From Phlebopus portentosus (Eukaryota; Basidiomycota; Agaricomycetes; Boletales; Boletinellaceae): a stretch of DNA of 64,000 bases. Under the pieces are notes generated by a model, which did no database searches, was not told the origin of the DNA, and saw only the letters and a list, made by a program, of their open reading frames with translations. The position numbers were made by a program, and so were the translations under genes. Where the stretch lies: positions 1,798,001 through 1,862,000 of the forward strand of contig JAYXKI010000004.1 in assembly GCA_037892935.1 (NCBI GenBank). The letters run 5' to 3'. Of the stretch, positions 53,601-64,000 are shown piece after piece; positions within the stretch are counted from its first letter, which is position 1, and each line of letters starts with the position of its first letter.

Positions 53601-55646
53601 CATGAAGCTGCCGCGAATAAATTCCGGACGTATCGTCTTCATGGACCTTCGAGCCAGGCCAACTGCCTCCCGATTCGTACCAGATCTTCTTAATCTTCTT
53701 CCTGTTGAGTGTGAACTTCGTTGTTACAGGCAGCTCGTCGACAATAACGATGTTCTCCGGGCGTATTCGCTTATCAAAGGTAAGTGATCGATTCAAGTCG
53801 AGAACGAAACGGACCACCTCCTCGTATTTGCGGGAATCGAAGGGCGTATTGGACTCGACCTTTGGCTGGAGGAGAACTACAGGTGTTTCCCTCGTTAAAT
53901 TTGTGACAATAGCCGACCGTAAGATTAGAGGATGATCATTGAGCTGACGCTCAACGGCCAATGCGTCAATCTTGACGCCAGATGCGAGAACAACCATGTC
54001 GTCCATCCGTCCCAGGTATTTCAATCCTACTTTTATTTAGCACAACGAACACGAAGATGCAGATTCATAATGAACTCACCGGAGAGCTGAAGTCTATCAG
54101 GATTGGGAATAGGGACGCTGGCACCTTTAAGATAACTTGACGACCATTGCAGTTTCGCCACTTTCGCGTTCTGCTCGTACAAATCTCCGGTGCGATATAT
54201 GTTCATCCCTGTTATTGGGTCTCTTGCGAAAGAATCGCTCGTTCTATTGTCGTATCTAGAAGGAATGAACTTATCAATTCAAAGGAGTCAATGGATTGAC
54301 TAAAAATACGAAGACTTTGCTATACTCACAGTGCCTCGTATAATCAATTCTCCATGGTTGTCGTTCAAGGATTCCTTTTCCAAGAACCCTTCTAGTCCAG
54401 GTGCTACTTGCAGACCGTAATCTTTCATTGTCTGTACCGTCGCTCGTCTGATGCATATTGTTCCTGCCGCTTCCGTTGCTCCTGAGCAATCAAAGTAGGG
54501 AATAGCTTGCTCAGCGGCCCATTGGAAGACGGCCTCAGATGTAGGTGCACCGCCTACTCCGAGAGATCGCATTGCCTTCAACAGATCTAGTCCTGCAGCA
54601 TCAAGATCCTTGACTATATCTGAGAATATAGCGGGAACAACGCAAAGGGAATCCACAGGTTGATGATACCGAAGTGCTTGAAGGAGCTGAATATGCAACG
54701 GCGTCGATAACGGGGCTTGGGGAGAGGACACTTCCCTGTCGAAAAATACATATGATCCTCCCGTTCGAGAACTATACCTCTGTCCAGTGCGTCAGCTTAC
54801 AGAAAATTACCCTGATGGATAGACGTACAGTAAGGATATACAGAACTCAAAACAATGGCTTAACGAAAGCCAGCCGAGATGTCGAATAGGGCGGTTGCTA
54901 TAGGATGGTCCGCCAAGCATCTCCACCATCCTGGATGCGGAATGGACAAGCATCGAATGCGTGTAGGTAACCGATTTTATTGTTGTCGCGTCAATAGCAG
55001 AGCTGGTGAACAAAGATATCACTGGCGTATCGCCTCCAATGAATGGAGGCTCGTCAAGCTTCGATGCCATTTGCTCCTTCGTCACGTACAATAGCCAATT
55101 GCGAAGCGAAGGGATGAAGTCCGACACTCTTGAGGGCGAAACTTGTCTTGCAAACTGGATTGGAATTATATTCTCGAGATACGCGATCTCCAATCCCGCA
55201 GATAAATGAAGATGCTTTGCAGCAATTCCTTTCAAGCTGCTAGAAATAATAATGGCGTCCGGATCGGCCGTCGATATCATTGCTGCCCAAAGACTCTGTT
55301 CGGACTTGACACTGATTGGAACGACCGTAAACGACATGAACCATAAGGCCCATAAGGTGAGCGGGAGAAGAGCATTATTCGCAGAAATGACTGCTACTTT
55401 CCGTCGCCGAGGAGATGAGAGAGACGGACATAAGCGAAGCAATCGTGACGGAATAATTGTAGAAGCTAGAATATAGGATTGTCGATACGTCAGACCTTGT
55501 CCAATGTCTTCAACCAGGAAGTCATTGTCGGGCGTCACCCGAGATAGATGATGCAAAGCTGACAATAGTGTATCGTGGCGGGGACGATACTCGTTCGTTG
55601 CTGAAGAGGCAGGCATATTTAGTACAGAAGATGTCCGCAGGAACAT
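50666..55646 (-). CDS. Hybrid A-T-KS-AT(degenerate) synthase, copy 2
   Basis: Same architecture as 33241-38221. Here five G at 53138-53142 keep carrier and KS in one frame, and a single 474-codon open stretch (54024-52600) runs from the end of the A domain ([16 protein letters not shown]) through the carrier into the KS (TACSSS). KS catalytic Cys, His and His are all present; the AT again reads GGEGMGEW (51272-51297), lacking the nucleophilic Ser. One base present in copy 1 (near 37338-37341) is missing near 54763-54766, at the start of an A-domain exon. With the CAG acceptor that keeps frame in copy 1, this would shift the frame and soon stop. Using the AG two bases later restores it at a cost of a few changed residues. 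The product is a carrier-bound acid condensed or cyclised by KS; no reductase, thioesterase or second carrier is present. Confidence 0.75.
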
Positions 55647-56388
55647 GGGATGCGTCCGCTTTAAGTCTGCAGAATCAGCTCATCTCCGGAGACAAGTGAT
55701 ATCCCGAGAACTCGTGTTTAACTGGGCTCATAGTTCGAGTATCCAAGACCAAGCCGAAAACGTCAGATATAATCATGCGAGAAGTTTGCAAATATACTAT
55801 ATCTCTCAGCATGTCGTCGACTTCGGTCTCAAATTAGCAGGTCGCACCATCATCTGGTCAACTATTGGCCGCCAATTACACACGATGGAGTTCCGCCGTT
55901 GCGGAAAGTCTTGTATCTCGAAGAGAACCCTGACATGTGTTCGTTACTGAAATTTGAATGGCGTGATGGGATCACGAAAGTTCCCGCCGCTGTGTTACTT
56001 TCGAGGCCAGAAGCTTGGGACTGGACTTCTATCACAGTCGACATGATTTCCGAGAGTCCGAAATTCCCATACACCCGTGCACCGCCATGTGTCATTCCAG
56101 AGACACAATCACCGAAGATCAGAAGTGGTCTAGCCAATCTGACTATCAGCGCAGATACACATTGACGAGAGCAGAATTAGCACAAACCCAAAGTGTACTG
56201 CATCCGGAAAGATTTAGAGAAACGAACTCCTAACAATGATCCGAATTCCATGCAGTCTTAGATAAACATTATAGCGTTCAAGAAATGGCTTCTCCAATAG
56301 GAAGTTTTCTCTTATCCACCGTTGTCAATCAAGTACATTTGCATATTCCAAATCAAGGGAATGGCATGGTTCTACGAGCTCAGGAAGG
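55647..56388. other. Gap between acyltransferase end and synthase start, copy 2; unexplained open frame
   Basis: Copy of 38222-38963, with the same unexplained plus-strand open frame (55899-56165). It holds the synthase promoter. Confidence 0.35.
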
Positions 56389-58122
56389 TCACGACGCGGC
56401 CAGAATCAACTCAGCCCACTTCTTCATCCAGCCATCAACAACGCTAGACTCCACGGCCTTCTGATTATAATCTGCGCCTAACATTATACGGCCATTCCAT
56501 TCGGTAATGCGGAAAAACCTGAGCCGGCTGTCCTTTAGATTTACAGAACGGTCTTACGAATATGAGTACTTACGGTCCTGGGTCCGTTTTCCCGAGTCCG
56601 ACGAAGAAGTCGGTTATTTCTAGAACAGTGTCGGCATTCTGCGGGTATCTCGGCTTGAGGTAAATCGCACCGCGTCCATCTCCCCCGAACCAGGGACCGC
56701 ACGATGGTGGGGGTGGTGGAACAGATAACATCATCTCTACTTGTTGATTCTCTATTCCGAGAAGCGCCGGAAATGCTTGTTGTCGCAAATACTCCCGTTT
56801 CACCACCTGCGCGAACTCGAGAACGACCGACTTCAGGTTCTTGTTGATATCGCCCGCGTATTTGTCAATAATGTTTACTGGAACCTGTATAGGTGACATC
56901 CCAAGGCAGTATCCAGGGTAATCCAAGGCTCCGCGATACTCTCTCGCTAGACGTTGTCTGGAATCTACAAGCCCATAATAGATAACCACGTTCGAGGACC
57001 CCGGCTCAGGCGGATTGTCCAGAACCGTCAATAGGGAGAGACATCCATGTGCTAGTAATACAAACCTTGCGTTAAGGCACTAATTTCTTCGAAGATTCAT
57101 AATCACTGCTTACCCAGCTGATTGACTGTCAACTTATCCGGAGCGTTTCTACAAGCTTCAACAATTGCCTTGGATTCTTCGACCGTGAACGTATAAGCAG
57201 CACGTCGAGTAGCCGGCGTATCCTTTGATTGATCATACAGGGGGCTCTTCAGCGACTTGAAAGGGTGAGCGAGCTAAAGTTGCTCAAAAAGACACCCTCC
57301 GATATCGCAACACGTGTTACTTACTGGAGCTCCTCTCGCCAAGTCTGTCATAACTTGGTTTAGTGTCTCCCAAAAGTTTGGTCCCTCTCTGGGTTCCTCC
57401 GGAAGCTCCGGTTTGATGAGGGTCCCGTTTGCGTCGAACTCCGCTGGCTCATGTCTGCGAAGGATCTCAGATGCAATAGGAAGAAGATTTTGAGTTTCTG
57501 AACCCCATTTGTGACGGTTTTTCTCTGCATCGACATAGCCCGGATCGACGATATACTTGGAGAGGTGCTCAAGGTATCTCGTCATCAGCACCTTCACGCC
57601 CGCACCATCGAAGGGAATATGAGATGTGTACAAAAGGAGGCCGAACGATGACGGCGAGAACGGGACGGCATAAAGGAAACTCTGAGGCACGAGATCTTTC
57701 TCGGGCATGACTCCTTTCACGACCTCATATCGAAGCGTATCCAAGTCCTCGAATCCTTCTTTGAGAATAACTGTCTGTCCAGCCCAAGCTTCCGCTTCTG
57801 CTCTGTCGGCCGGTGGGGCGTAGACGAGTAACGCAGCTGGTGCAGGCGAACCTTCGCGAGGCTCGTGAAGCATCTGAGCTGCAACAGTCGGTACATCCCA
57901 GCGAAGCGAAATCCAGGCTTTACGCGCTGTCTCGATGAAATGAGAAGTATCGATAAGTTGCGACACCTGAAAGTATACACCGAGAAACAGGTTTTGTTCT
58001 CCGTACTTGTTGAAATTCAAGACGTCCTCGAAAAGCTCTCCTCCACCGATCTCTCGTTTGACGCGACCAGGAACATTGTCGTCCTCGCGCCACCTGTAGC
58101 GGGAGTAGTCGACGGTATTCAT
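56389..58122 (-). CDS. HxxxDG acyltransferase (condensation/BAHD-like fold), copy 2
   Basis: Second copy of 38964-40697, starting at ATG 58122 and ending at TGA 56391. HIPFDG is kept. In the open stretches I compared, the protein is identical to copy 1, so purifying selection or simply recent origin has kept both intact. Confidence 0.8.
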
Positions 58123-59064
58123 CTATCTATCGTGGGTGTCGTGAGAGAGCCAAGTCCCTGAAGTCTATTAAAGAAACGGTCCAGCAGGCATATTTAAGGA
58201 AGACCCTGAGGGCAAGCGAGCATTGATTGATGACACTTTTTTTATTACCTATGGTCCTGGATGGTTAAGATGCCGGAGCGGAGAAAGTATTGGCTGGATC
58301 TGTGAAGCGAAGTTACGACGCTGCGAATCGGAACTGAATTGCTTCGCGTCATCACTCCGCAAGACAGTAGAGATGCTATCTCGGTGGAAGGGACACCATG
58401 ACATGGGAAATAGAACACGCCGGCCGTCTAGCAATCTTCCAGAACGTCAACAGAAGAGGCAGAAAACAAGATTGCATTGAACAAAATTATGAGGTGTAAA
58501 TCACATGATCATTTACCACACCCTACCGGTACCACACCTTTGACCTTGCCCAGTCCTGCTGCGAACACTTCTCAAGAGGCGGGAATTTCTCATCTCCTGG
58601 TCTCAATGGACCCCAATTCGATGATGAGTACGGTCCTAAATTACCAGGTGGAGCTACGCGATATGCGAAAGGGTACGCCTACTGTAGTGATGGAGTTGCA
58701 CTCACTCACAGTTACAGAGGCCGCTCGGAGGCCACAACTCTTCATGTAAGCTATGATGACTCCATAGGTTATTTATGAAGAATACCTGCCCGTACGTATA
58801 AAGTTTGAGTTTGATCTGGCTTTTTCCTTGTCATGTGCAACTGTTGCTTTGCATCAATCAGTGGCCGATACGTGTGGGAAATAATTAGAACGTTATTCAC
58901 AGCGATTTTCGGAATTGTATCAAATAGAGCACTGCACTGTATGGGACTTGATGCTTCTATCAGCAAACCCATACACACTCTCAGAAGAACACATCAAAAG
59001 AATCACACAAACGCTCCTGTGCTGCTTTACCCCCCCTTCTTTTCCCTTAGGTTACTCGACCATC
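58123..59064. promoter_or_regulatory. Bidirectional promoter region, acyltransferase / membrane protein, copy 2
   Basis: Copy of 40698-41639. I saw no difference between the two. Confidence 0.4.
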
Positions 59065-60387
59065 ATGGCTGCTGTTAATTGCTCAGAACTGAAAAATCCG
59101 ACGACCGCACTGGCATTTCTTGAGCCGGATGTTGCAACAGAGCTAGAGGTATCGCGATACATCTATGTAGCCAGTCTCGGAGTGCGTTTTCCCCCTATCA
59201 CCAGCTTCGCTTCACTGACATTATAAGAGGCTTTTACGTGGGACATATTTTCAAACGTTCCTGCAGATTTCCAGCTTCTATTCGAGCACAGGATAACCCA
59301 TGCAACAGTAGCTTACTTTGTTTCAAGGTAAGCAATCGCAACAGTATGCTTGATATATCTCTTGTTCATTTTGCTCCAGAGTTGTATCACTCACATACAT
59401 AGTTGCAAGCACGGCATTTCAAAGTACGTCTATCTTCTTGTTTTCCTATTTTCTGAGCTGATTCGTGTTAAGTTGGGAGTGTAGAGAATTGCCAGGCACT
59501 CTTGATTTCTCTGGGTGTCTGCTTTGCAGTCGCGGTGCCCGCAACTTCGCTGCTCTTCCTGTTTCGAATCCGGGCTGTTTTCAATGATCAGAGAATCGTC
59601 GTTTGGACCTTTGTATTTCTCTGGCTATCTGTTCTTGCAGGATGCATTACAGTGCCGTTCGCTATTAACGGTACACATATCGGTCCTACCTCGAATTGCA
59701 TTAACAGCAGCGTTAAGCCGTTCAGCTCCGCGGGGATAGTCATCTCCGCAGTAAATGATACGCTCGTCCTGTTTGCGATATCCTTGCGACTCGTGTATAA
59801 TGCGTCCGGTACCAACAAGTCCGGAGCTCGACTCAAAAGCATCTGGCATGGAAGCACGTTACCACAGATATCCAAGAGCATCCTTCAGAGTGGGCAACAG
59901 TACTATCTGTACGTCTTTTCCCAACTGGATCCGGACTCCAGAACAAGAGATTGAAGTTATTCATTTCATGGTCTCTAGCATAACCGTCGGATGGAATGTT
60001 TTAGCTATGGCGATGATTCTCGCCCCGTCTGTACCGCCAGTGTACCGTGCTATGTTTACAATCCCGAGCGTCGCTGTCGAAAATTGTATGGCGTGCAAAG
60101 TTTATCGCGATGTCAAATTCGGCGTGATCCAATCCATGAATAATCTGACCATTCAGCATTCGTCTCGAAGCGCCGTTTCCAGTAATAACCATCATTCACG
60201 ATATTGGCGTCGCGATGGGACGAAACTGAGCGCACATGCAGATGATGGAATAATGGTGACGACGTCGATGTCGAGAACAGTCGACCCGCCTATGGAGCTT
60301 GATCTCCTCGGTAATTCTGCGAGCGGCCGCGCCTCCTCTTCGTACGAACGCAATGGAGAATCTAAAGTTAGTGGTCTTGCGGTTTGA
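59065..60387 (+). CDS. Seven-helix-type membrane protein, DUF6533-like, copy 2
   Basis: Second copy of 41640-42962: same start (MAAVNCSELKNPTT), same TWDIFSN exon, same introns and same tail. No amino-acid change found in the segments compared. Confidence 0.75.
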
Positions 60388-61041
60388 TCTATGCGACTAG
60401 ATCCTTTCGGTTGATTCGTGTACAAAAGTAATAATTCGGACTTACAGTTTAACCAATTGAAGTGCACAGTAACCTAGAGCACTATTGCAAATATCAATTT
60501 CCATTTGACTGAAGGCGACGTTGCATCTCCGCTCAAGCACCTCCGCTGCTGGTTCTGATCTTCGGAGTGAAACTATGTGCCCCAAAAGCAGTGTTCATCA
60601 GATGGATATCTATTCGATTGAAGGCGAGTTATACTCCTTCCCGCTCAATTACCTCCGGTACAGTTCTGATCTTCCAGATGCCAGCTCATGTGCTAAAGAA
60701 AGCCGCGTATCATCATGTCAACATAGGATTTTTTTGTCTAGGTAGACTTTACTAGAGTACCACCTTATTATCCGCCTTACAGAAGAGTTTCAATGGATCT
60801 TCTCTAATCTCTTCATTTCTCGGACACTGATGATATCATGACGCATTAAGACTCTGCGGCTCTTTGATCCTCATTAGTTTGTATAGTTCGCTGTACAATC
60901 TGTCATGACTGCGGAGGATGATACAATTCAACTCGAATTCGTCAAGCAGTCTTCACGAGGAGCGGTGTCCTACGCTGATTGTCAACTTATTTCTGGACTT
61001 CTATTACATCTTTCGTAGCCTTTCTCTTCTTATCATTTCTA
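60388..61041. other. Non-coding region downstream of the membrane protein, copy 2
   Basis: Equivalent of 42963-43617. Nothing recognisable. Confidence 0.4.
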
Positions 61042-61555
61042 TCAGCTAAATAATTTGCGCGTCTTCCATTCAGATTGGTTAACAAAGCGGTGCGTACTGC
61101 CATAGGCTCCCTTGCCGTCACCGCGGACGACAATGAGAAGGTAAGCTAAAGATGGATCAACCGATTTTCCAATCAATCGGATATATTTACTATCAAGGGA
61201 AGTCGCCTTTAACTTGCTTAAATCCGATAAGTACAAGTCACATTCATGGACAAGATATCTTTCCTGCGCTTGGATCTGAAGGTAATTCAAATTAATAAAG
61301 TTAGCGTCTTTTACTGATATGGAATCATACAAATTGCAAGGTGCGTGACATTCACATCTAGTGCCTTAAGATCACCGACATTCGATTATAGAAGGTGATA
61401 TTCTCATGTTTGCCTGATCCACTTCGCTTCGTGTGAAATCCTGTGATAGTTTCAAATATCGATTTGCATAATGGTTCGCAGTCGGAGTCCTTGGCCTGGA
61501 TCTCAACAGACGAGCACCGCCATGAATTCCTTTGAGGCGCAAATATGATATTCAC
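61042..61555 (-). CDS. Hypothetical two-exon reading, copy 2
   Basis: Copy of 43618-44131 without visible change. Family unknown; exon structure unresolved. Confidence 0.3.
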
Positions 61556-62776
61556 AGGACTTCAACGATCAAGGTAACTCGTGCCAAGCGATCCAACAAT
61601 ATCAAGGATGTCCTGAATTTAAGTAACAATGAGAAGTATGGAAACTGAATTGGAAATAAGAATAAATGCGTCTTGCATGCGCTCTGACTAGTCATTTGAA
61701 ATACGAACACGAGGCCGGTTTTGCATTGTGAGTTGCACTCTCGGATTGAGGCAAGAGATACTCTAGGACAGGTATAAGATTATACATTGGGTAACGAGGC
61801 TTAACGAATTGTCGATTGATACCCGTACAAGTTGTACAGTACAAAATTATCCAACTAGCCAACGAAAGTCCGAAGAAACCTTGACACTACGAGCAAATTT
61901 GCATATGCCTGTCCCATGTCCTGAGATCCTCTCGTTGCATTTACATTGGCGGCGAGAAGTGAACTGAGTCCCAGGTGTATGACATTAATCGCTAGCTTAT
62001 CGACTTCATGAGCAAGATTGACACATCAGAGTAACCCTTTGCGCCCGCTCTGAGAATGACTCGAAGTGCAGAGAAAGACGTATCTCATGAGGTCAGAGAG
62101 AAAAATAATCACCGGCTCGAACCAGTCGAAGCATTTTAGACATGCTTTACTCGCCAAAGTAACCTTTAAACCTGAACTGGATGGGAGTACAAAACTGCCT
62201 ACCTGGCTTTCAGCGCCATCCACCGAACTTTACCAAGTTATCGAAGTTCGGCTGGGCACTCTAGGATCGCAGCCCGGTATTCGAGGCCATCTCCGTGCGC
62301 AAAGATCGGCTAGCCCGATGGTTTTGATTTCTAGGATTCTACGCAAAATATCATATAGTCAGATTCGTCGTCCTAGCTCTAGAGTTATGCAATCATACTC
62401 ACTGATGTCATTGTCCACTCTTAATGTCTATAAACGCATACCGAGCGCTGTGGTTAGTATGTTCTGCAGAGGCACATCACTACTGATTCTCGCCACCCGG
62501 TTGGGTTAGATGATCCGAACAGAAAGACGCGTGGGTACGATATTGTCATTAGTCGTCGGACACGGTGATTTGGAAGCTGAACCTCGTCGATCCCATTCCG
62601 TTCGGAGTTTCAATCCGATATGGCTTGCGCGTACACCTTCGAACCTGGCCTCTATCGGCATCAGCTTAATGCATGTGCATTAAGAACATTCCTGTGCCCT
62701 TCTATAAGGAATGCAATTCTTTTTGGTGGTTAGAGCTTGGACGTTGAAGATAGTGAAAAGGAATCAGAAGCTGATC
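61556..62776. other. Right arm of duplication unit, copy 2, no firm gene
   Basis: Equivalent of 44132-45350, including a 147-codon open frame at 62066-62509 with no domain and the palindrome at 62665-62684. Confidence 0.35.
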
Positions 62777-63336
62777 AAGCAATAATAAATCGTGGGAGAT
62801 TGCCTTTTACACCACACACCACAGAGTGGCGTATATTCCTTTGCCTTTGTACAAAGGATCGCAAGACCTACATCCATCACGAACCTCTCGGATTGGCTCC
62901 AGCATCGATATCATTCGTCCTCGTCCTCGATAGCCCTAACCTTGTCGAACGGTAAGTTGCTCTGCCCCCTCTTCAAGCCACAAGCATTCAACATCCACAT
63001 CCTGCCAATCATATAGTGTTAGGGCGAAAATGGAGAGAACTAAAAGGTCTAAGCACTTCAGGTGCAAGCCTCTCTCAACTTTGCGATGCTCCCAGTTCTG
63101 CTCTTGTCAGCATTGCGACTACTAGCCCCGGACCAGCTCCGGTAACCGGTCAGGTTCAAAATGTGACTAAATGACCGCGAAAGCCTCGGCGGATGTTTGC
63201 TTGCTGGGGGCAAGTCGCGGTCTTATAGCATAGCTAAAGCGTCAGACACACTACTGGACGCGACTTCGACCTGGCTTCTTGGGTACTACACCATCCCAAG
63301 GCGCTCCCCAAACACTCAACCCGCAGCTGGAAGACT
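62777..63336. other. Unique sequence right of the duplication, no gene recognised
   Basis: An open frame (62737-62955) crosses the right breakpoint and ends without a motif. No repeat or RNA gene seen. Confidence 0.35.
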
Positions 63337-63831
63337 ATGTATGCCCCCGATGCTGACAGTACTCAAACTATAGTGCACACCTCGACAACTCCCCCTCACG
63401 ACTTCTGTACCAGCATCTTCGACTGTTCTCTCAAAAACAGCGACTCGTCGCGTGCCACCCCTGACACCAGACAGAAGCTAAGCGGCCAGGAAAGAAATGC
63501 GTCCCTTTGTTGCGACAGCATCCGCTCGTAAGCAGAGCAGCGAATACCGCAGATGAAGCGGATCGTTTATTGGAGGAGGCTCTCGGACGCGGAGAACACT
63601 GACACTGGAACACGAAAATACCAGATGAGTAGATGCCAGCCAGAATATAAGTGTAGCTCTAGTAAACCGAAAGCCGAAACCGAAAAAAGGGACGTCTCCA
63701 ACAAGAAAGAGATGAGCCCCGTCGGTCTCAATCGACGACACCCCACAACTTGAAGTCGAATCCACCGACTCATCTCTGTATCCAACACCTACTTGCAGTC
63801 TTAGCGAGTGCGAATGAGGATCGCATCCGTA
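63337..63831 (+). CDS. Possible low-complexity protein, exon structure unresolved
   Basis: ATG 63337 (MYAPDADSTQTIVHTSTTPP) opens 64 codons ending at a GTAAGC donor-like site (63528). Further right, a Ser/Thr/Pro-rich and acidic stretch (APSVSIDDTPQLEVESTDSS, about 63715-63828) ends SLSECE with TGA. Composition suggests a disordered tail of a real protein. I could not join the parts by clean introns, and a minus-strand open frame overlaps. Low confidence. Confidence 0.25.
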
Positions 63832-64000
63832 TTCAGCTTCAACTTCCAAGTCGAGTCGACCCTCCTCGTGTGTTCTGATCATAGAACACGACATGCCCCC
63901 CTGCCCGCACATCCGAGGAGCGCAGTCGTGGTCAGGCCAGAAAGAACACTCCTCCTGAGATTTCGAGCAGCGTGATGGAAACAGAGAAAACTGCGATGAC

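Larger units (their letters stand above)
45351..62776. repeat. Tandem duplication unit, copy 2 (~17.4 kb)
   Basis: Direct repeat of 27905-45350. Copy 2 runs to CTGATC at 62771-62776, after which the sequence (AAGCAATAATAAAT) is unique. Comparison with the copy 1 end (CTGATCCTCCG) fixes the breakpoint to within 2 bp. Copy 2 is about 22 bp shorter in total. Because the two copies are so alike, the event is recent. Confidence 0.97.

Overview
The window looks like nuclear DNA of a basidiomycete fungus, most likely a mushroom-forming Agaricomycete. Genes are split by many ~45-65 nt GT-AG introns. Two membrane proteins are of the basidiomycete DUF6534 and DUF6533-like kinds. Other familiar fungal items are a delta-12 desaturase, a BEACH-WD40 protein, a decayed Copia gag piece and a secondary-metabolism locus. 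All family names come from reading motifs; no database was searched.

Left part (1-28.0 kb): the 3' portion of a delta-12 fatty acid desaturase (+), with a ~200-bp repeat inserted in its first visible intron; a DUF6534 membrane protein (-); a second copy of that repeat; a Copia gag remnant; an 80-aa orphan gene with a TATA box; a Ras-like fragment; and two VWA-domain genes in tandem (+) that share their first intron position. The second VWA gene appears to run ~10 kb into a Ser/Thr/Pro-rich tail of many small exons, including a block of exons repeated three times. It converges on a ~7.7-kb BEACH-WD40 gene (-).

Right part (27.9-62.8 kb): the dominant feature is a direct tandem duplication of ~17.4 kb (27905-45350 and 45351-62774/6), nearly identical between copies. 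The left breakpoint lies inside the first exon of the BEACH gene; the right one lies in sequence I cannot assign. Each unit holds a decayed zinc-ribbon gene (+), an FAD monooxygenase (-), a hybrid synthase of order adenylation - carrier - ketosynthase - degenerate acyltransferase (-), an HxxxDG acyltransferase (-), a seven-helix-type membrane protein (+) and unassigned sequence. The monooxygenase, synthase and acyltransferase form a compact co-oriented biosynthetic cluster: the synthase would activate a carboxylic or amino acid, hold it on the carrier and condense or cyclise it with its KS; the other two enzymes would oxidise and acylate the product.

The two synthase copies differ by single-base indels. 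Copy 1 has a frameshift at the start of the KS. Copy 2 has an intact KS but lacks one base in the adenylation domain, which a splice acceptor 2 nt downstream could compensate. The AT lacks its catalytic Ser in both copies, and no KR, second carrier or release domain follows. The last 1.2 kb holds only weakly supported coding sequence.
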